From positions 62,001 to 126,000 of the forward strand of contig NZ_QEXM01000022.1 of NCBI RefSeq assembly GCF_004127445.1: DNA of 64,000 bases. Reading direction: 5' to 3'. Shown in pieces: positions 49,352 through 58,275 of this stretch. A program made the position numbers and the translations under genes. How positions within the stretch are numbered: the first letter of the stretch is position 1; each line of letters opens with the position of its first letter. The notes under the pieces are model-generated. The model ran no database searches. It was not told where the DNA came from and was given only the letters and a program-made list of their open reading frames with translations. The DNA is from Streptomyces alfalfae (GTDB taxonomy: Bacteria; Actinomycetota; Actinomycetes; Streptomycetales; Streptomycetaceae).

Positions 49352-50383
49352 ATGACGACAACTTCCGATGCGCCCTCCGACTCCGATGTGATCGACGACG
49401 CTTCCGGGGCGGGGCGGGGCGGCGCCGCCGCGCCCTCCGCGACCCTGGGCGGCGAGCAGAAGCGTTCCCTCGAACAGATCACTCTGCTGCTGTTCATCGT
49501 CGTCCCGTTCCTGGCGCTGCTCGCGGCGGTGCCGCTGGTCTGGGGCTGGGGGGTGAGCTGGCTGGATCTCGGCCTGCTGGTGTTCATGTACTACCTGGGC
49601 TGCCACGGCATCACGATCGGTTTCCACCGGTACTTCACGCATGGCGCGTTCAAGGCGAAGCGGCCGTTGCGGATCGCGCTGGCGGTGGCGGGGTCGATGG
49701 CCGTGGAGGGGCCGCTGGTGCGCTGGGTGGCGGATCACCGCAAGCACCACAAGTTCTCCGACGCGGAGGGCGACCCGCATTCGCCGTGGCGCTTCGGCGA
49801 GTCGGTGCCGGCCCTGATGAAGGGCCTGTGGTGGGCGCACATCGGATGGATGTTCGACGAGGAGCAGACGTCGCAGGAGAAGTACGCGCCGGACCTGATC
49901 AAGGACCCGGCGATCCGTCGCGTCTCCCGGCAGTTCCTGCTCTGGACGATCGTCTCGCTCGGCATCCCGCCGCTGGTCGGCGGTCTGGTGACGATGTCGT
50001 GGTGGGGCGCGTTCACCGCCTTCTTCTGGGGTTCGCTGGTGCGCGTGGCGCTGCTGCACCACGTCACGTGGTCGATCAACTCCATCTGCCACGCGGTCGG
50101 CAAGCGCCCCTTCAAGTCCCGCGACCGTTCGGGCAACGTGTGGTGGCTCGCGGTGCTGTCCTGCGGTGAGTCCTGGCACAACCTGCACCATGCCGACCCG
50201 ACGTCGGCGCGGCACGGCGTGATGCGCGGCCAGGTCGACTCCTCGGCGCGGATCATCCGCTGGTGCGAGCAGTTGGGCTGGGCGTACGACGTGCGGTGGC
50301 CGTCGAGGGCGCGCATCGAGGCCCGCCGTGCTCCGGCGGCGGCCGAGTCCCGCCGCGAGGCGCGCTCCGCCGACGCGGCATGA
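49352..50383 (+). CDS. Acyl-CoA desaturase (membrane fatty acid desaturase)
   Basis: Di-iron membrane enzyme introducing a double bond into acyl chains. The 343-residue protein has four TM helices and the three His boxes: HGITIGFHRYFTH, DHRKHHKFSD and SWHNLHHADPTSARHG, with the eighth-His box pattern of delta-9 stearoyl-CoA type enzymes. The first 55 residues are polar and variable. The ATG at 49352 has AGGGGA upstream. Its TGA overlaps the ATG of the TetR gene, so enzyme and likely regulator are co-translated. Confidence 0.94.
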   Translation: MTTTSDAPSDSDVIDDASGAGRGGAAAPSATLGGEQKRSLEQITLLLFIVVPFLALLAAVPLVWGWGVSWLDLGLLVFMYYLGCHGITIGFHRYFTHGAFKAKRPLRIALAVAGSMAVEGPLVRWVADHRKHHKFSDAEGDPHSPWRFGESVPALMKGLWWAHIGWMFDEEQTSQEKYAPDLIKDPAIRRVSRQFLLWTIVSLGIPPLVGGLVTMSWWGAFTAFFWGSLVRVALLHHVTWSINSICHAVGKRPFKSRDRSGNVWWLAVLSCGESWHNLHHADPTSARHGVMRGQVDSSARIIRWCEQLGWAYDVRWPSRARIEARRAPAAAESRREARSADAA

Positions 50384-51066
50384 TGGACGACGTGGCGACC
50401 GACTCCAGCAATGCAAGCCCTGCCGGCAAAGAGAAGCAGCCCCGGCGTACCCGGCGTACGCGGATGACGGGCGCCGAGCGCCGGGAGCAGTTGCTGGACA
50501 TCGGCCGGACGCTGTTCGCGGCCAAGGGCTTCGAGGGCACCTCGGTGGAGGAGATCGCGGCGAAGGCCGGGGTCTCCAAGCCGGTGGTGTACGAGCACTT
50601 CGGCGGCAAGGAGGGGCTGTACGCGGTGGTGGTCGACCGCGAGATGCGCCAGCTCCTCGACATGGTGACGGGCGCGCTGACGGCCGGGCATCCGCGGGAG
50701 CTCCTGGAGCAGGCGGCGTTCGCCCTCCTGGACTACATCGAGACGTACACGGACGGCTTCCGCATCCTGGTCAGGGACTCCCCCGTGGCCCAGTCCACCG
50801 GCACCTTCGCCTCCCTGATCTCCGACATCGCCACGCAGGTCGAGGACATCCTCGGCCAGGAGTTCAAGGGCCGCGGCTTCGACCAGAAACTGGCCCCGCT
50901 GTACGCGCAGGCCCTGGTCGGCATGGTCGCCCTGACGGGTCAGTGGTGGCTGGACGTCCGCAAGCCGAAGAAGGCGGAGGTGGCCGCCCATCTGGTCAAC
51001 CTGGCCTGGCACGGGCTGGACGGCCTGGAGCCGAAGCCGCGGCTGATAGGCCACAGGAAGAGCTGA
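50380..51066 (+). CDS. TetR-family regulator, probable control of the desaturase
   Basis: A 228-residue TetR protein. The HTH (residues about 35-80) reads RREQLLDIGRTLFAAKGFEGTSVEEIAAKAGVSKPVVYEHFGGKEGLYAVVVDREM; the ligand domain follows and is typical of fatty-acid/acyl-CoA regulators (WWLDVRKPKKAEVAAHLVNLAWHGLDGL). The position right behind a desaturase and the palindromes upstream suggest regulation of membrane unsaturation. The first ATG overlaps the desaturase stop; a second ATG follows directly. Confidence 0.9.
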   Translation: MMDDVATDSSNASPAGKEKQPRRTRRTRMTGAERREQLLDIGRTLFAAKGFEGTSVEEIAAKAGVSKPVVYEHFGGKEGLYAVVVDREMRQLLDMVTGALTAGHPRELLEQAAFALLDYIETYTDGFRILVRDSPVAQSTGTFASLISDIATQVEDILGQEFKGRGFDQKLAPLYAQALVGMVALTGQWWLDVRKPKKAEVAAHLVNLAWHGLDGLEPKPRLIGHRKS

Positions 51067-51070
51067 GGGG

Positions 51071-51430
51071 TCAGGCCGGTTCGAGGAATTCGAGCCGGTT
51101 GCCGACCGGGTCGTGGACGTAGAAGCGCCGGTGGCCCGGCAGGCCGTCGTCCCAGGTGACGTCGGCGCCGTGGGAGGCCAGGCGTTCGGCGAAGGCCTGG
51201 ATGCCGGTGACCCGCAGGCCGGGGTGGGCCTTGCGGGCGGGCCGGAAGCCGCTCTCGATGCCGAGGTGAAGGCGGACGCCGCCCGCCGCGAACCAGCAGC
51301 CGCCGCGCGCCGCGAGGGCCGGCGGCTTCGCCTCCTCCGTCATGCCGAGGACGTCGACGTAGTACGAGCGCAGGGCGGCCTCGCTGCCGGGCGGGGCGGC
51401 GAGCTGGACGTGGTCGATCGCCGTCAGCAT
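51071..51430 (-). CDS. Glyoxalase/bleomycin resistance (VOC) family protein
   Basis: A 119-residue single VOC domain: IDHVQLAAPPGSEAALRSYYVDVLGM at the start, RLHLGIESGFRPARKAHPGL in the centre and RRFYVHDPVGNRLEFLEPA at the end, with His and Glu as possible metal ligands. The substrate is not deducible. Its ATG overlaps the stop of the methyltransferase gene by seven bases, so the two form one operon. Confidence 0.9.
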   Translation of the reverse strand: MLTAIDHVQLAAPPGSEAALRSYYVDVLGMTEEAKPPALAARGGCWFAAGGVRLHLGIESGFRPARKAHPGLRVTGIQAFAERLASHGADVTWDDGLPGHRRFYVHDPVGNRLEFLEPA

Positions 51431-52254
51431 CGGGCGCCGCCGTCCTTGCGGGCGACCGCGAAGACGCGGCGGAAGGGGAAGACGGTGCCGTGCTCCGTCG
51501 CGGGGTAGGCCTCGCGCAGCAGTTCCCCGTACTCCGCGAGGAAGCGCCCGGTCGCGTCCGCGTCGCCGGCCAGGGCCGTGAGAACGGGTCGCAGGCCGGT
51601 GCCCTTGACCCAGTCGAGGACGGGGTCGTCGCCGGTGAGGAGGTGCTGGTAGGTGGTCTCCCAGGCGTCGACGTCGCAGCCGAGCCCGGCGAGCCGCTCC
51701 AGGTACGCCCCCGGCGTCAGCACCGCGTCGGCGTGCCGCAGCCGCCCGCCGAGCCGGTCCCGCCAGCGGGGCGACTCGGCGAGTTCCCGCATCAGGACGT
51801 GGCTGGGGGCGTCGAAGTTGCCGGGCACCTGGAAGGCGAGCGTGCCGCCGGGGGTGAGCGCGTCGACCCAGACGGGGAAGGAGCCGGGGTGGCCGGGGAC
51901 CCACTGGAGGGTGGCGTTGGAGAGGATCAGGTCGTACGTGCCGGGGGCGGGGGTCCAGTCCGCGGCGTCGGCGGCGGCGAAGTCGAGGCGCCCGCCCTCG
52001 CGCGTGGGGCCCGCGAACCGCTCGGCCTCGGCGAGCATCTGCGGGGAGTTGTCGTAGCCGGTGATGTGCGCGGCGGGCCACCGCTCGGCGAGGAGCCGGG
52101 TGACGGTGCCGGGGCCGCAGCCGAGGTCGGCGATGCGCGGGGCGGTCCGGGCGGGGAGGGTGGGCACGCGGGCGAGCAGGTCGGTGAAGGGCCTGGCCCG
52201 GTGGTCGGAGTGGCGCAGGTACTGGGACGGGTCCCAGGTGGCGGCGGTGGACAC
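51424..52254 (-). CDS. tam: Trans-aconitate 2-methyltransferase
   Basis: A 276-residue class I SAM methyltransferase. The N-terminus WDPSQYLRHSDHRARPFTDLLARV is the Tam hallmark, followed by SAM loop IADLGCGPGTVTRLLAERWP, YDNSPQMLAEAE, and ILSNATLQWVPGHPG. Tam removes the toxic citric-cycle by-product trans-aconitate by methylation. The GTG at 52254 follows GAGGAGG. It is divergent from a MarR regulator with an operator-like palindrome between, and coupled to the VOC gene. Confidence 0.9.
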   Translation of the reverse strand: MSTAATWDPSQYLRHSDHRARPFTDLLARVPTLPARTAPRIADLGCGPGTVTRLLAERWPAAHITGYDNSPQMLAEAERFAGPTREGGRLDFAAADAADWTPAPGTYDLILSNATLQWVPGHPGSFPVWVDALTPGGTLAFQVPGNFDAPSHVLMRELAESPRWRDRLGGRLRHADAVLTPGAYLERLAGLGCDVDAWETTYQHLLTGDDPVLDWVKGTGLRPVLTALAGDADATGRFLAEYGELLREAYPATEHGTVFPFRRVFAVARKDGGARC

Positions 52255-52307
52255 GGGGCCTCCTCGGCGTGCGGGGCGGGTCTGCCGACATGGTCGGACC
52301 CCGAGTA

Positions 52308-52334
52308 TCTTGATGTCAAGAGACTTCATGTCGA
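52308..52334. promoter_or_regulatory. Probable MarR operator between tam and marR
   Basis: TCTTGATGTCAAGA (52308-52321) is a perfect palindrome with a two-base centre. A similar half, CTTCATGTCGA, follows 15 bases on, giving an imperfect direct repeat. It suits control of both divergent genes by the MarR protein. Confidence 0.65.
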
Positions 52335-52356
52335 CAGACCCCCTACACTGATCGTC

Positions 52357-52854
52357 ATGGAGGACGAGGTCGATCGGCTGGTCGCGGCGTGGCGCAGGGA
52401 GCGCCCGGACCTCGACGTGGAGCCGCTTGAGGTGCTAAGCCGCGTGAGCAGGCTCGCGCGGCACCTGGACCGCGCCCGCAGACTCGCCTTCTCCGAGCAC
52501 AGCCTGGAGCCGTGGGAGTTCGACGTGCTCACCTCGCTGCGGCGCGCGGGCGCGCCCTACCAGCTCTCCCCCGGCCAGCTCCTCACGCAGACCCTCGTGA
52601 CGTCCGGGACGATGACGAACCGCATCGACCGCCTGGCGAAGAAGGGCCTCGTCGAGCGCCTGCCCGACCCGAGCGACCGCCGCGGGGTCCTCGTGCGGCT
52701 CACCGCCGAGGGCCGGGACCGCGCGGACCAGGCCCTGGCCGGACTCCTGGAGCAGGAGCGGGCGATCCTCGCCGAGCTGTCGCGTGCCCAGCGCGGCGAA
52801 CTGGCGGCGCTGCTACGCCAGTTGACCGCCCCGTTCGACAACATCCCCGGCTAG
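52357..52854 (+). CDS. MarR-family transcriptional regulator
   Basis: A 165-residue winged-helix protein. Residues about 45-115 contain the HTH and wing: FDVLTSLRRAGAPYQLSPGQLLTQTLVTSGTMTNRIDRLAKKGLVERLPDPSDRRGVLVRLTAEG. Helices on both sides form the dimer. It probably represses itself and the divergent tam-VOC operon through the palindrome at 52308. A TACACT at 52344-52349 lies only seven bases before the ATG, so the message may be leaderless. Its last 42 bases overlap the convergent response regulator gene. Confidence 0.92.
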   Translation: MEDEVDRLVAAWRRERPDLDVEPLEVLSRVSRLARHLDRARRLAFSEHSLEPWEFDVLTSLRRAGAPYQLSPGQLLTQTLVTSGTMTNRIDRLAKKGLVERLPDPSDRRGVLVRLTAEGRDRADQALAGLLEQERAILAELSRAQRGELAALLRQLTAPFDNIPG

Positions 52855-53625
52855 GTCGACCGGGCCCACGCCCGCGCGCCTGGCGAGCGCGACCGCCGCC
52901 AGCGTGGAGTGCACGCCCAGCTTTCCCAGCACGTTCTGCATGTGCGTGCGCACCGTGTGCGGGGAGAGGAACAGCCGCTCGGCCACCGCTTTCCTGCCGA
53001 GGCCCGCCACCATGCAGCGCAGGACCTCACGCTCGCGCGGGGTCAGCGACTCCACGAGGCGCTCGGACTCGGTGCGGTGCTTGCGGGCGGCGGTCAGCTC
53101 CCGCAGGACGCCGGTGAGCAGGGCGGGCGGCAGATGGGTCTCGTCGCGCAGGACGCCTCGTATGACGCTGAGCAGGCGCGACAGGGAGCAGTCCTTGGCG
53201 ACCCAGCCGGAGGCCCCCGCCTGGAGGGCGAGGGCCGCGCGGCGCGGGTCGTCCTTTTCGGCGAGCACGACGGTGCGCACGGCGGGCTGCCCCGAGCGGA
53301 CGCCCGCGACCAGGGAGATGCCGTCGACGAGGCCGTCGGCGCCGCCCTCCTGGACGGGGGCGGCGACGGGGGCGCCCCCCGCTCCGGCGAGGCCGAGAGG
53401 CTGGGGGAGGGCGCCCAGGGCGCCGGCGGTGGCGCCGAGGTCGGCGTCGACGAGCAGGACGTCGTATCTGCGTCCTTCGGTGACCGCCCGCTCCAGGCAG
53501 CGCAGCGCGGCGGGACCGCTGCCGGCCGCGGACACGTCGACGTCGGGCTCGGCCGCGAGCGCGGCGGCGAGTGACTCGGCGAAGATGCGGTGGTCGTCGA
53601 CGACCAGTACTCGAATGCGAACCAC
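52813..53625 (-). CDS. NarL/LuxR-family response regulator
   Basis: A 270-residue regulator. The receiver domain starts RIRVLVVDDHRIFAESLAAAL with the acidic pair, has an Asp phosphoacceptor in DVLLVDADLG, and the Lys in GWVAKDCS; the usual Thr/Ser is Ala (VVLAEKDD), and about 25 extra residues of Gly/Ala/Pro type (LPQPLGLAGAGGAPVAAPV) are inserted after the phosphoacceptor. The C-terminal HTH reads LTPREREVLRCMVAGLGRKAVAERLFLSPHTVRTHMQNVLGKLGV. No kinase is adjacent. The GTG at 53625 follows GAAGGGGG. The 3' end overlaps marR by 42 bases. Confidence 0.88.
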   Translation of the reverse strand: MVRIRVLVVDDHRIFAESLAAALAAEPDVDVSAAGSGPAALRCLERAVTEGRRYDVLLVDADLGATAGALGALPQPLGLAGAGGAPVAAPVQEGGADGLVDGISLVAGVRSGQPAVRTVVLAEKDDPRRAALALQAGASGWVAKDCSLSRLLSVIRGVLRDETHLPPALLTGVLRELTAARKHRTESERLVESLTPREREVLRCMVAGLGRKAVAERLFLSPHTVRTHMQNVLGKLGVHSTLAAVALARRAGVGPVDLAGDVVERGGQLA

Positions 53626-53896
53626 TGAAACCCCCTTCCCCACGCTCCCGACAAGGAGCGGGGGATCCCATCGGGTAACGGCCGGTACGGGTACGACGCC
53701 GTGGCCCGGGGTCGCCACGGTCGCTCGGCCGCCGCCGCGCGATGAGTGCTTCCCCCGGGCCGGGCGCCGTACCCGACTGTCTCGTCCCCTGATCAGCGCC
53801 GGCCCCCACCGGCACTGTTCTTCAGAGTAGGCCCGGACGCCGGGAGGGGAAGGTGATTTGCAGAACTGATAGACCGACGCGTTTATGGTGGGCCGC

Positions 53897-54349
53897 ATGT
53901 TTCGTATGGAGACAGGAGTCGACAAGGAACGGCTGACGGCGCTGCGGGCGCGGCTCAGCGAGACGAACACGGCGGCGTCGCCCGAGCTGCGCGCGCTGCG
54001 CGGCACGGCCGACGACCAGGAAGTGCCGCTGGCGGTCTGGGTGTTGGACGACGCGGGCGCCCTGGCGGGCGGGCTCGCCGCGCACACCTGGGGGCGCTGG
54101 CTCCATGTGGACCACCTCTGGGTCGACGACCCCCACCGCGGCACGGGCCTCGGCGCCCGCCTCCTGGCCGAGGCCGAACGCATAGCCCACGAGGAGCGCG
54201 CCTGCGTCAACTCCCGCGTGGAGACGTGGGACTTCCAGGCCCCCGGCTTCTACCGCAGCCACGGCTACGAACTGGTGAGCGTGATCCCGGACTACCCGGA
54301 GGGAGTCAAGGAGTTCACCCTGACGAAGCGCCTGCTGCCGCCGGCCTGA
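53897..54349 (+). CDS. GNAT-family N-acetyltransferase
   Basis: A 150-residue GNAT domain: acetyl-CoA loop HRGTGLGARLLAEAERIAHEE, preceded by HVDHLWVDDPHRG, and the ending FYRSHGYELVSVIPDYPEG. Similar proteins are annotated as acetyltransferases of unknown substrate. The start is uncertain: the ATG at 53897 has a TATGGT -10-like box seven bases before it, which suggests a leaderless message, while an ATG at 53885 would add four residues. Confidence 0.85.
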   Translation: MFRMETGVDKERLTALRARLSETNTAASPELRALRGTADDQEVPLAVWVLDDAGALAGGLAAHTWGRWLHVDHLWVDDPHRGTGLGARLLAEAERIAHEERACVNSRVETWDFQAPGFYRSHGYELVSVIPDYPEGVKEFTLTKRLLPPA

Positions 54350-54376
54350 GAGGGCGCCCCTCACCCGGCGGCCGGG

Positions 54377-54718
54377 TCAGGCCGCCAGCCACAGGGCTGC
54401 GGCCACCGGGGCCGCGTAGACCAGGGGGAACGGGATGTGGGCGTACCAGCGGGCCCGCAGCACGAAGGTGACCGCGCCCGCGAAGTACAGGATCAGGGCG
54501 ATGCCCGCGGCCGCCCCCACGTACGGGACGAACAGGCCCGCCACCAGGCCCGCCGCGCCCGCGGCCTTGGCGGCGCCGAGCCAGGGGAGCCAGGACATCG
54601 GGATGCCGTAGTCGGCCATGGGTCCGACGACCCACTGCGCGCGCCGGAAGACCGAGAAGGCCGAGAAGCCGACCATCGCGGCGGCCACGAGGGTGACGAT
54701 GACGTGAGCGGTGGACAT
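54377..54718 (-). CDS. DoxX-family membrane protein
   Basis: A 113-residue protein with four TM helices (VIVTLVAAAMVGFSAFSVF, WLGAAKAAGAAGLVAGLF, GAAAGIALILYFAGAVTFVL, LVYAAPVAAALWLA), matching short DoxX-like proteins. Family members have been linked to oxidative stress and membrane redox, but a function cannot be deduced. The ATG at 54718 follows GAAGGAG. Confidence 0.85.
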   Translation of the reverse strand: MSTAHVIVTLVAAAMVGFSAFSVFRRAQWVVGPMADYGIPMSWLPWLGAAKAAGAAGLVAGLFVPYVGAAAGIALILYFAGAVTFVLRARWYAHIPFPLVYAAPVAAALWLAA

Positions 54719-54858
54719 CAGAGGGGCTCCTTCTCGGGCGGGCGGCGCCGGGAACGTGGGGTCACGCCCCGGCAGGCGGTCCTTGGTGGCCGTTCACTGC
54801 CATGACGGACCCCGCCGGGAGAATGTGACCGCCCGAGGGAGATGTCCTTCCCGGAGGC

Positions 54859-56013
54859 TCAGGCCTCCCTGCGCGCCCCCGCCGACGCCACCGCAGGGAA
54901 GACGCGCGGCGTCGTGAAGCCCGCCGTCACGAAGGCGTCGAGGACCGACTTCGTGACGGCTTCCGCGTCCTCGGACTCCACCAGCACGATCGCGGAGCCG
55001 CCGAAGCCGCCGCCCGTCATACGCGCGCCGAGCGCGCCCGCCGCGTCGGCGGCGCTCACCACCAGGTCCAGCTCCGGGCAGGAGATCCGCAGGTCGTCGC
55101 GGAGCGAGGCGTGCCCCTCGGTCAGGACGGGGCCGATCGCGCGGACGTCGCCGGCGTCCAGGAGGCCGATGACCCGCTCGACGCGGTGGTCGTCGGAGAC
55201 GACGTGGCGGACGTAACGCCGGGTCCGGTCGTCCGGCAGCTTCGCCAGCGCCGCCGGCAGGTCCTCGTACGGCACGTCGCGCAGGTGGCTGACGCCGAGG
55301 ACGCGCGCGCCCTCCTCGCAGCCCGCGCGGCGCTCGGCGTAGGCGCCGTCGCCGAGGGCGTGCTTGACGCGGGTGTCGACCACCAGGAGCCGCAGGCCCT
55401 GGGCCGCCAGGTCGAAGGGGACCTGGCGTGTCGACAGGTCGCGGCAGTCCAGGTGCAGGGCGTGGCCGTCGGTGCAGCACGCCGACGCCATCTGGTCCAT
55501 GACGCCGCAGGGGACGCCGACGAAGGCGTTCTCGGCGCGCTGGGCGACGACGGCGAGTCCGGGTCCGGTCAGTCCGAGTCCGCACAGCTCGTTCAGGGCG
55601 TACGCGGTGACGACCTCCAGGGCGGCCGAGGAGGACAGGCCCGCGCCCGTGGGGACCGTCGAGGCGAGGTGCAGGTCGGCGCCGGACACCTGGTGACCTG
55701 CTTCCCGCAGCGCCCACACGACTCCCGCGGGATACGCGGCCCAGCCGCCGTCCGACAGCGGCGTCAGCTCGTCGGCACGCAGTTCCACCAGCGGGGCGTC
55801 GATGTCCGCGGAGTGCAGCCGCAGGACGCCGTCGTCGCGCCGGGCGACGGCGGCGACGGCGGTGTGCGGCAGGGCGAGTGGCATCACGAAGCCCTCGTTG
55901 AAGTCCGTGTACTCGCCGATGAGGTTGACGCGGCCGGGGGCCGACCAGACCCCGTCGGGCGCGCGGCCGTACAACTCCTCGAACCGCCCGGCGACTTCGG
56001 ATGCCGTACCCAT
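54859..56013 (-). CDS. galK: Galactokinase
   Basis: Phosphorylates galactose to galactose-1-phosphate, the first Leloir step after uptake. The 384-residue GHMP kinase has the galactokinase signature GRVNLIGEYTDFNEGFVMP (27-45), the ATP loop PTGAGLSSSAALEV and the C-terminal GARMTGGGFGGSAIVL. Third gene of the galTEK operon; five bases separate it from galE. Ends about 140 bases from the DoxX gene, and no strong terminator was noted. Confidence 0.95.
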   Translation of the reverse strand: MGTASEVAGRFEELYGRAPDGVWSAPGRVNLIGEYTDFNEGFVMPLALPHTAVAAVARRDDGVLRLHSADIDAPLVELRADELTPLSDGGWAAYPAGVVWALREAGHQVSGADLHLASTVPTGAGLSSSAALEVVTAYALNELCGLGLTGPGLAVVAQRAENAFVGVPCGVMDQMASACCTDGHALHLDCRDLSTRQVPFDLAAQGLRLLVVDTRVKHALGDGAYAERRAGCEEGARVLGVSHLRDVPYEDLPAALAKLPDDRTRRYVRHVVSDDHRVERVIGLLDAGDVRAIGPVLTEGHASLRDDLRISCPELDLVVSAADAAGALGARMTGGGFGGSAIVLVESEDAEAVTKSVLDAFVTAGFTTPRVFPAVASAGARREA

Positions 56014-56018
56014 GAGAA

Positions 56019-56978
56019 CTACCCCTTTCGCTGGGCGAACGCCCAGGCGTCGGCGACGATGCCCGCGAGGTCCGCGCGGGACGGGCGCCAGCCGAGCTTC
56101 TCGCGCGCGGTGGCGGCGGAGGCGACGAGGACCGCCGGGTCGCCGTCGCGACGCGGGGCGCTCACCTCGGGGACGGGGTGCCCGGTGACCCGGCGGACGG
56201 TCTCGATGACCTGGCGCACGGAGAAGCCGTTGCCGTTGCCGAGGTTGCAGATCAGGTGCTCGCCGGGGGTGGCGGCGTCGACGGCGAGGAGGTGGGCCTC
56301 GGCGAGGTCGGCGACGTGGATGTAGTCGCGTACGCAGGTGCCGTCCTCGGTGGCGTAGTCGTCGCCGAAGACGCTGATGGCCTCGCGCCGGCCCTGGGCG
56401 ACCTGGAGGACGAGCGGGATGAGGTGCGACTCGGGGTCGTGGCGCTCGCCGTGCTCGCCGTAGGCGCCCGCGACGTTGAAGTAGCGCAGCGAGACGGCGG
56501 CGAGGCCGTGGGCGGCGGCCTCACCGGTGATCATGTGGTCGACGGCGAGCTTCGAGGCGCCGTAGGGCGAGGTGGGCGCGGTGGGGTCGGTCTCCGTGAT
56601 GGGGGTGCTGACCGGCTCGCCGTAGGTGGCGGCCGTCGAGGAGAAGACGAGCCTGCGCACGCCGGCGTCGCGCATCGCGGCGAGCAGCGCCATGGTGCCG
56701 CCGACGTTGTTGTCCCAGTACTTCTCGGGCTTGGCGACGGACTCGCCGACCTGCGAGAAGGCGGCGAAGTGCAGCACGGCGTCGTACGAGGGGTCCAGCC
56801 ACTTGGCGGCGTCGCGGATGTCGCCCTCGATGAACGCGGCGCCGGCGGGGACGCCCTCGCGGAAGCCGGTGGAGAGGTTGTCGAGGACGGTCACCTCGTG
56901 CCCGGCCTCGATCAGGTGCTGCGCCACCACGCTCCCGACATAGCCCGCGCCGCCGGTGACCAGGTACTTACCGCTCAT
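56019..56978 (-). CDS. galE: UDP-glucose 4-epimerase
   Basis: Converts UDP-galactose to UDP-glucose in the Leloir pathway. The 319-residue short-chain dehydrogenase-type enzyme has the NAD loop [27 protein letters not shown], the catalytic Ser/Tyr-x3-Lys ([22 protein letters not shown]) and [10 protein letters not shown]. The ATG at 56978 has AGAGG upstream and overlaps the galT stop by four bases (ATGA). Middle gene of galTEK. Confidence 0.95.
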   Translation of the reverse strand: MSGKYLVTGGAGYVGSVVAQHLIEAGHEVTVLDNLSTGFREGVPAGAAFIEGDIRDAAKWLDPSYDAVLHFAAFSQVGESVAKPEKYWDNNVGGTMALLAAMRDAGVRRLVFSSTAATYGEPVSTPITETDPTAPTSPYGASKLAVDHMITGEAAAHGLAAVSLRYFNVAGAYGEHGERHDPESHLIPLVLQVAQGRREAISVFGDDYATEDGTCVRDYIHVADLAEAHLLAVDAATPGEHLICNLGNGNGFSVRQVIETVRRVTGHPVPEVSAPRRDGDPAVLVASAATAREKLGWRPSRADLAGIVADAWAFAQRKG

Positions 56979-58051
56979 GAACTCGCTACCTCTCGCAGTC
57001 GCTCGGCCGCGGCTTCCGGCGGCACGTCGTTGATGAACACGCTCATGCCGGATTCGGAACCCGCGAGGAACTTCAGCTTGCCCGAAGTGCGGCGAATCGT
57101 GAAAAGTTCGAGGTGGAGGGCGAAGTCGTCGCGGGTGACGCCCTCGTGGCCCGTCGGCGCCCCGAAGGGCGCCTGGTGCCAGGCGGCGATGTAGGGCGTG
57201 GGGGACCGCGTGCCGGACGGCGCCTGCTCGTCGAAGATCCGGTCGAAGCGCCTCAAGAGTTCCAGGTAGACCTGTGGGAACTCTGTGCGCGCGGCCTCGT
57301 CGAGCGCGAGCAGGTCGGGCACGCGGCGCTTGGGGTAGAGGTGCACCTCGTAGGGCCAGTGCGCGGCGTACGGGACGAAGGCGACCCAGTGCTCGCCCTC
57401 CAGGACGACGCGTTCGCCCGCGCGCTCGTCGGCGAGGACGTCGTCGAAGAGGTTGCGCCCGCCGGTGCGCTCCTTGTGCCCGGCGAGCGAGCGGAGCATC
57501 AGGTCGGTGCGGGGCGTGACGAACGGATAGGCGTAGATCTGGCCGTGCGGGTGGCCGAGGGTCACGCCGATCTCGGCGCCCCGGTTCTCGAAGCAGAAGA
57601 CCTGCCGCACGGCGGGCAGGTGGGAGAGCTCGGCGGTGCGGTCGGTCCAGGCCTCCAGGACGAGGCGGGCCTGCTCGGGGGTGAGGTCGGCGAAGGACGC
57701 GTCGTGGTCGGAGGTGAAGCAGACCACCTCGCAGCGGCCGGCGTCGCCCGCGAGGGAGGGGAAGCGGTTCTCGAAGACGACGACGTCGTACGAGGAGTCG
57801 GGGATCTCGCTGAGCCGGTCCCCCGAGGAGGGGCACAGGGGGCACTCGTCGGCCGGCGGGTGGTAGGTGCGGCCCTGGCGGTGGGAGGCGATGGCCACCG
57901 CGTCGCCGAGGAGGCGGTCCTCGCGGACCTCGGAGGTCGTGGCGACGGGGCCGAGCGGGCGGGCGTCGGCGGCCTCGCGGACCGCGTCGTCGCGCTCGTC
58001 GTAGTAGATGAGCTCACGACCGTCGGCGAGACGGGTCGAGGTCTTCTTCAC
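56975..58051 (-). CDS. galT: Galactose-1-phosphate uridylyltransferase
   Basis: Transfers UMP from UDP-glucose to galactose-1-phosphate. The 358-residue HIT-superfamily enzyme has the zinc-type Cys pair [20 protein letters not shown], and the active-site [11 protein letters not shown] (His-Pro-His). The GTG at 58051 is preceded by GAGGAG. First gene of galTEK; its promoter lies in the 224-base gap to the divergent symporter. Confidence 0.95.
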   Translation of the reverse strand: MKKTSTRLADGRELIYYDERDDAVREAADARPLGPVATTSEVREDRLLGDAVAIASHRQGRTYHPPADECPLCPSSGDRLSEIPDSSYDVVVFENRFPSLAGDAGRCEVVCFTSDHDASFADLTPEQARLVLEAWTDRTAELSHLPAVRQVFCFENRGAEIGVTLGHPHGQIYAYPFVTPRTDLMLRSLAGHKERTGGRNLFDDVLADERAGERVVLEGEHWVAFVPYAAHWPYEVHLYPKRRVPDLLALDEAARTEFPQVYLELLRRFDRIFDEQAPSGTRSPTPYIAAWHQAPFGAPTGHEGVTRDDFALHLELFTIRRTSGKLKFLAGSESGMSVFINDVPPEAAAERLREVASS

Positions 58052-58074
58052 GTCAGGGGCTCCTCACCACCTAC

Positions 58075-58084
58075 CCAACAGAAC
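58075..58084. promoter_or_regulatory. Repeated 10-bp element, galT copy
   Basis: CCAACAGAAC is identical at 58075-58084 and 58198-58207, one copy near each divergent start. The second continues as GAACTGTTC, a palindrome. Both could bind the same sugar-responsive regulator. Confidence 0.45.
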
Positions 58085-58090
58085 CAAACA

Positions 58091-58120
58091 TAACTAACCA
58101 CAAGGCAACAGCATCGTCAA
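58091..58120 (-). promoter_or_regulatory. Probable galTEK promoter
   Basis: On the minus strand, TTGACG (58115-58120) and TAGTTA (58091-58096) are spaced by 18 bases. The transcription start would fall near 58084, within a CCAACAGAAC element, giving a leader of about 33 bases. Confidence 0.55.
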
Positions 58121-58197
58121 TGCCCGAGATCTCGTCAGGCGTTTCCGGACGATACGGAGCTGAACCCGAGAGCTCGATCACAATCAAACAAAGAACA

Positions 58198-58216
58198 CCA
58201 ACAGAACTGTTCAGTT
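58198..58216. promoter_or_regulatory. Repeated 10-bp element with palindrome, symporter copy
   Basis: CCAACAGAACTGTTCAGTT joins the shared 10-bp element to AACTG-TT-CAGTT, a perfect inverted repeat. It overlaps a possible -35 (TTCAGT, 58210-58215) spaced 17 bases from TAGGTT (58233-58238) in front of the symporter gene. Confidence 0.45.
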
Positions 58217-58275
58217 ATTGAAGGTATGGGCGTAGGTTCCGTCTGATCCGTTCGCGCAACGAAGCGAGTTCACGC

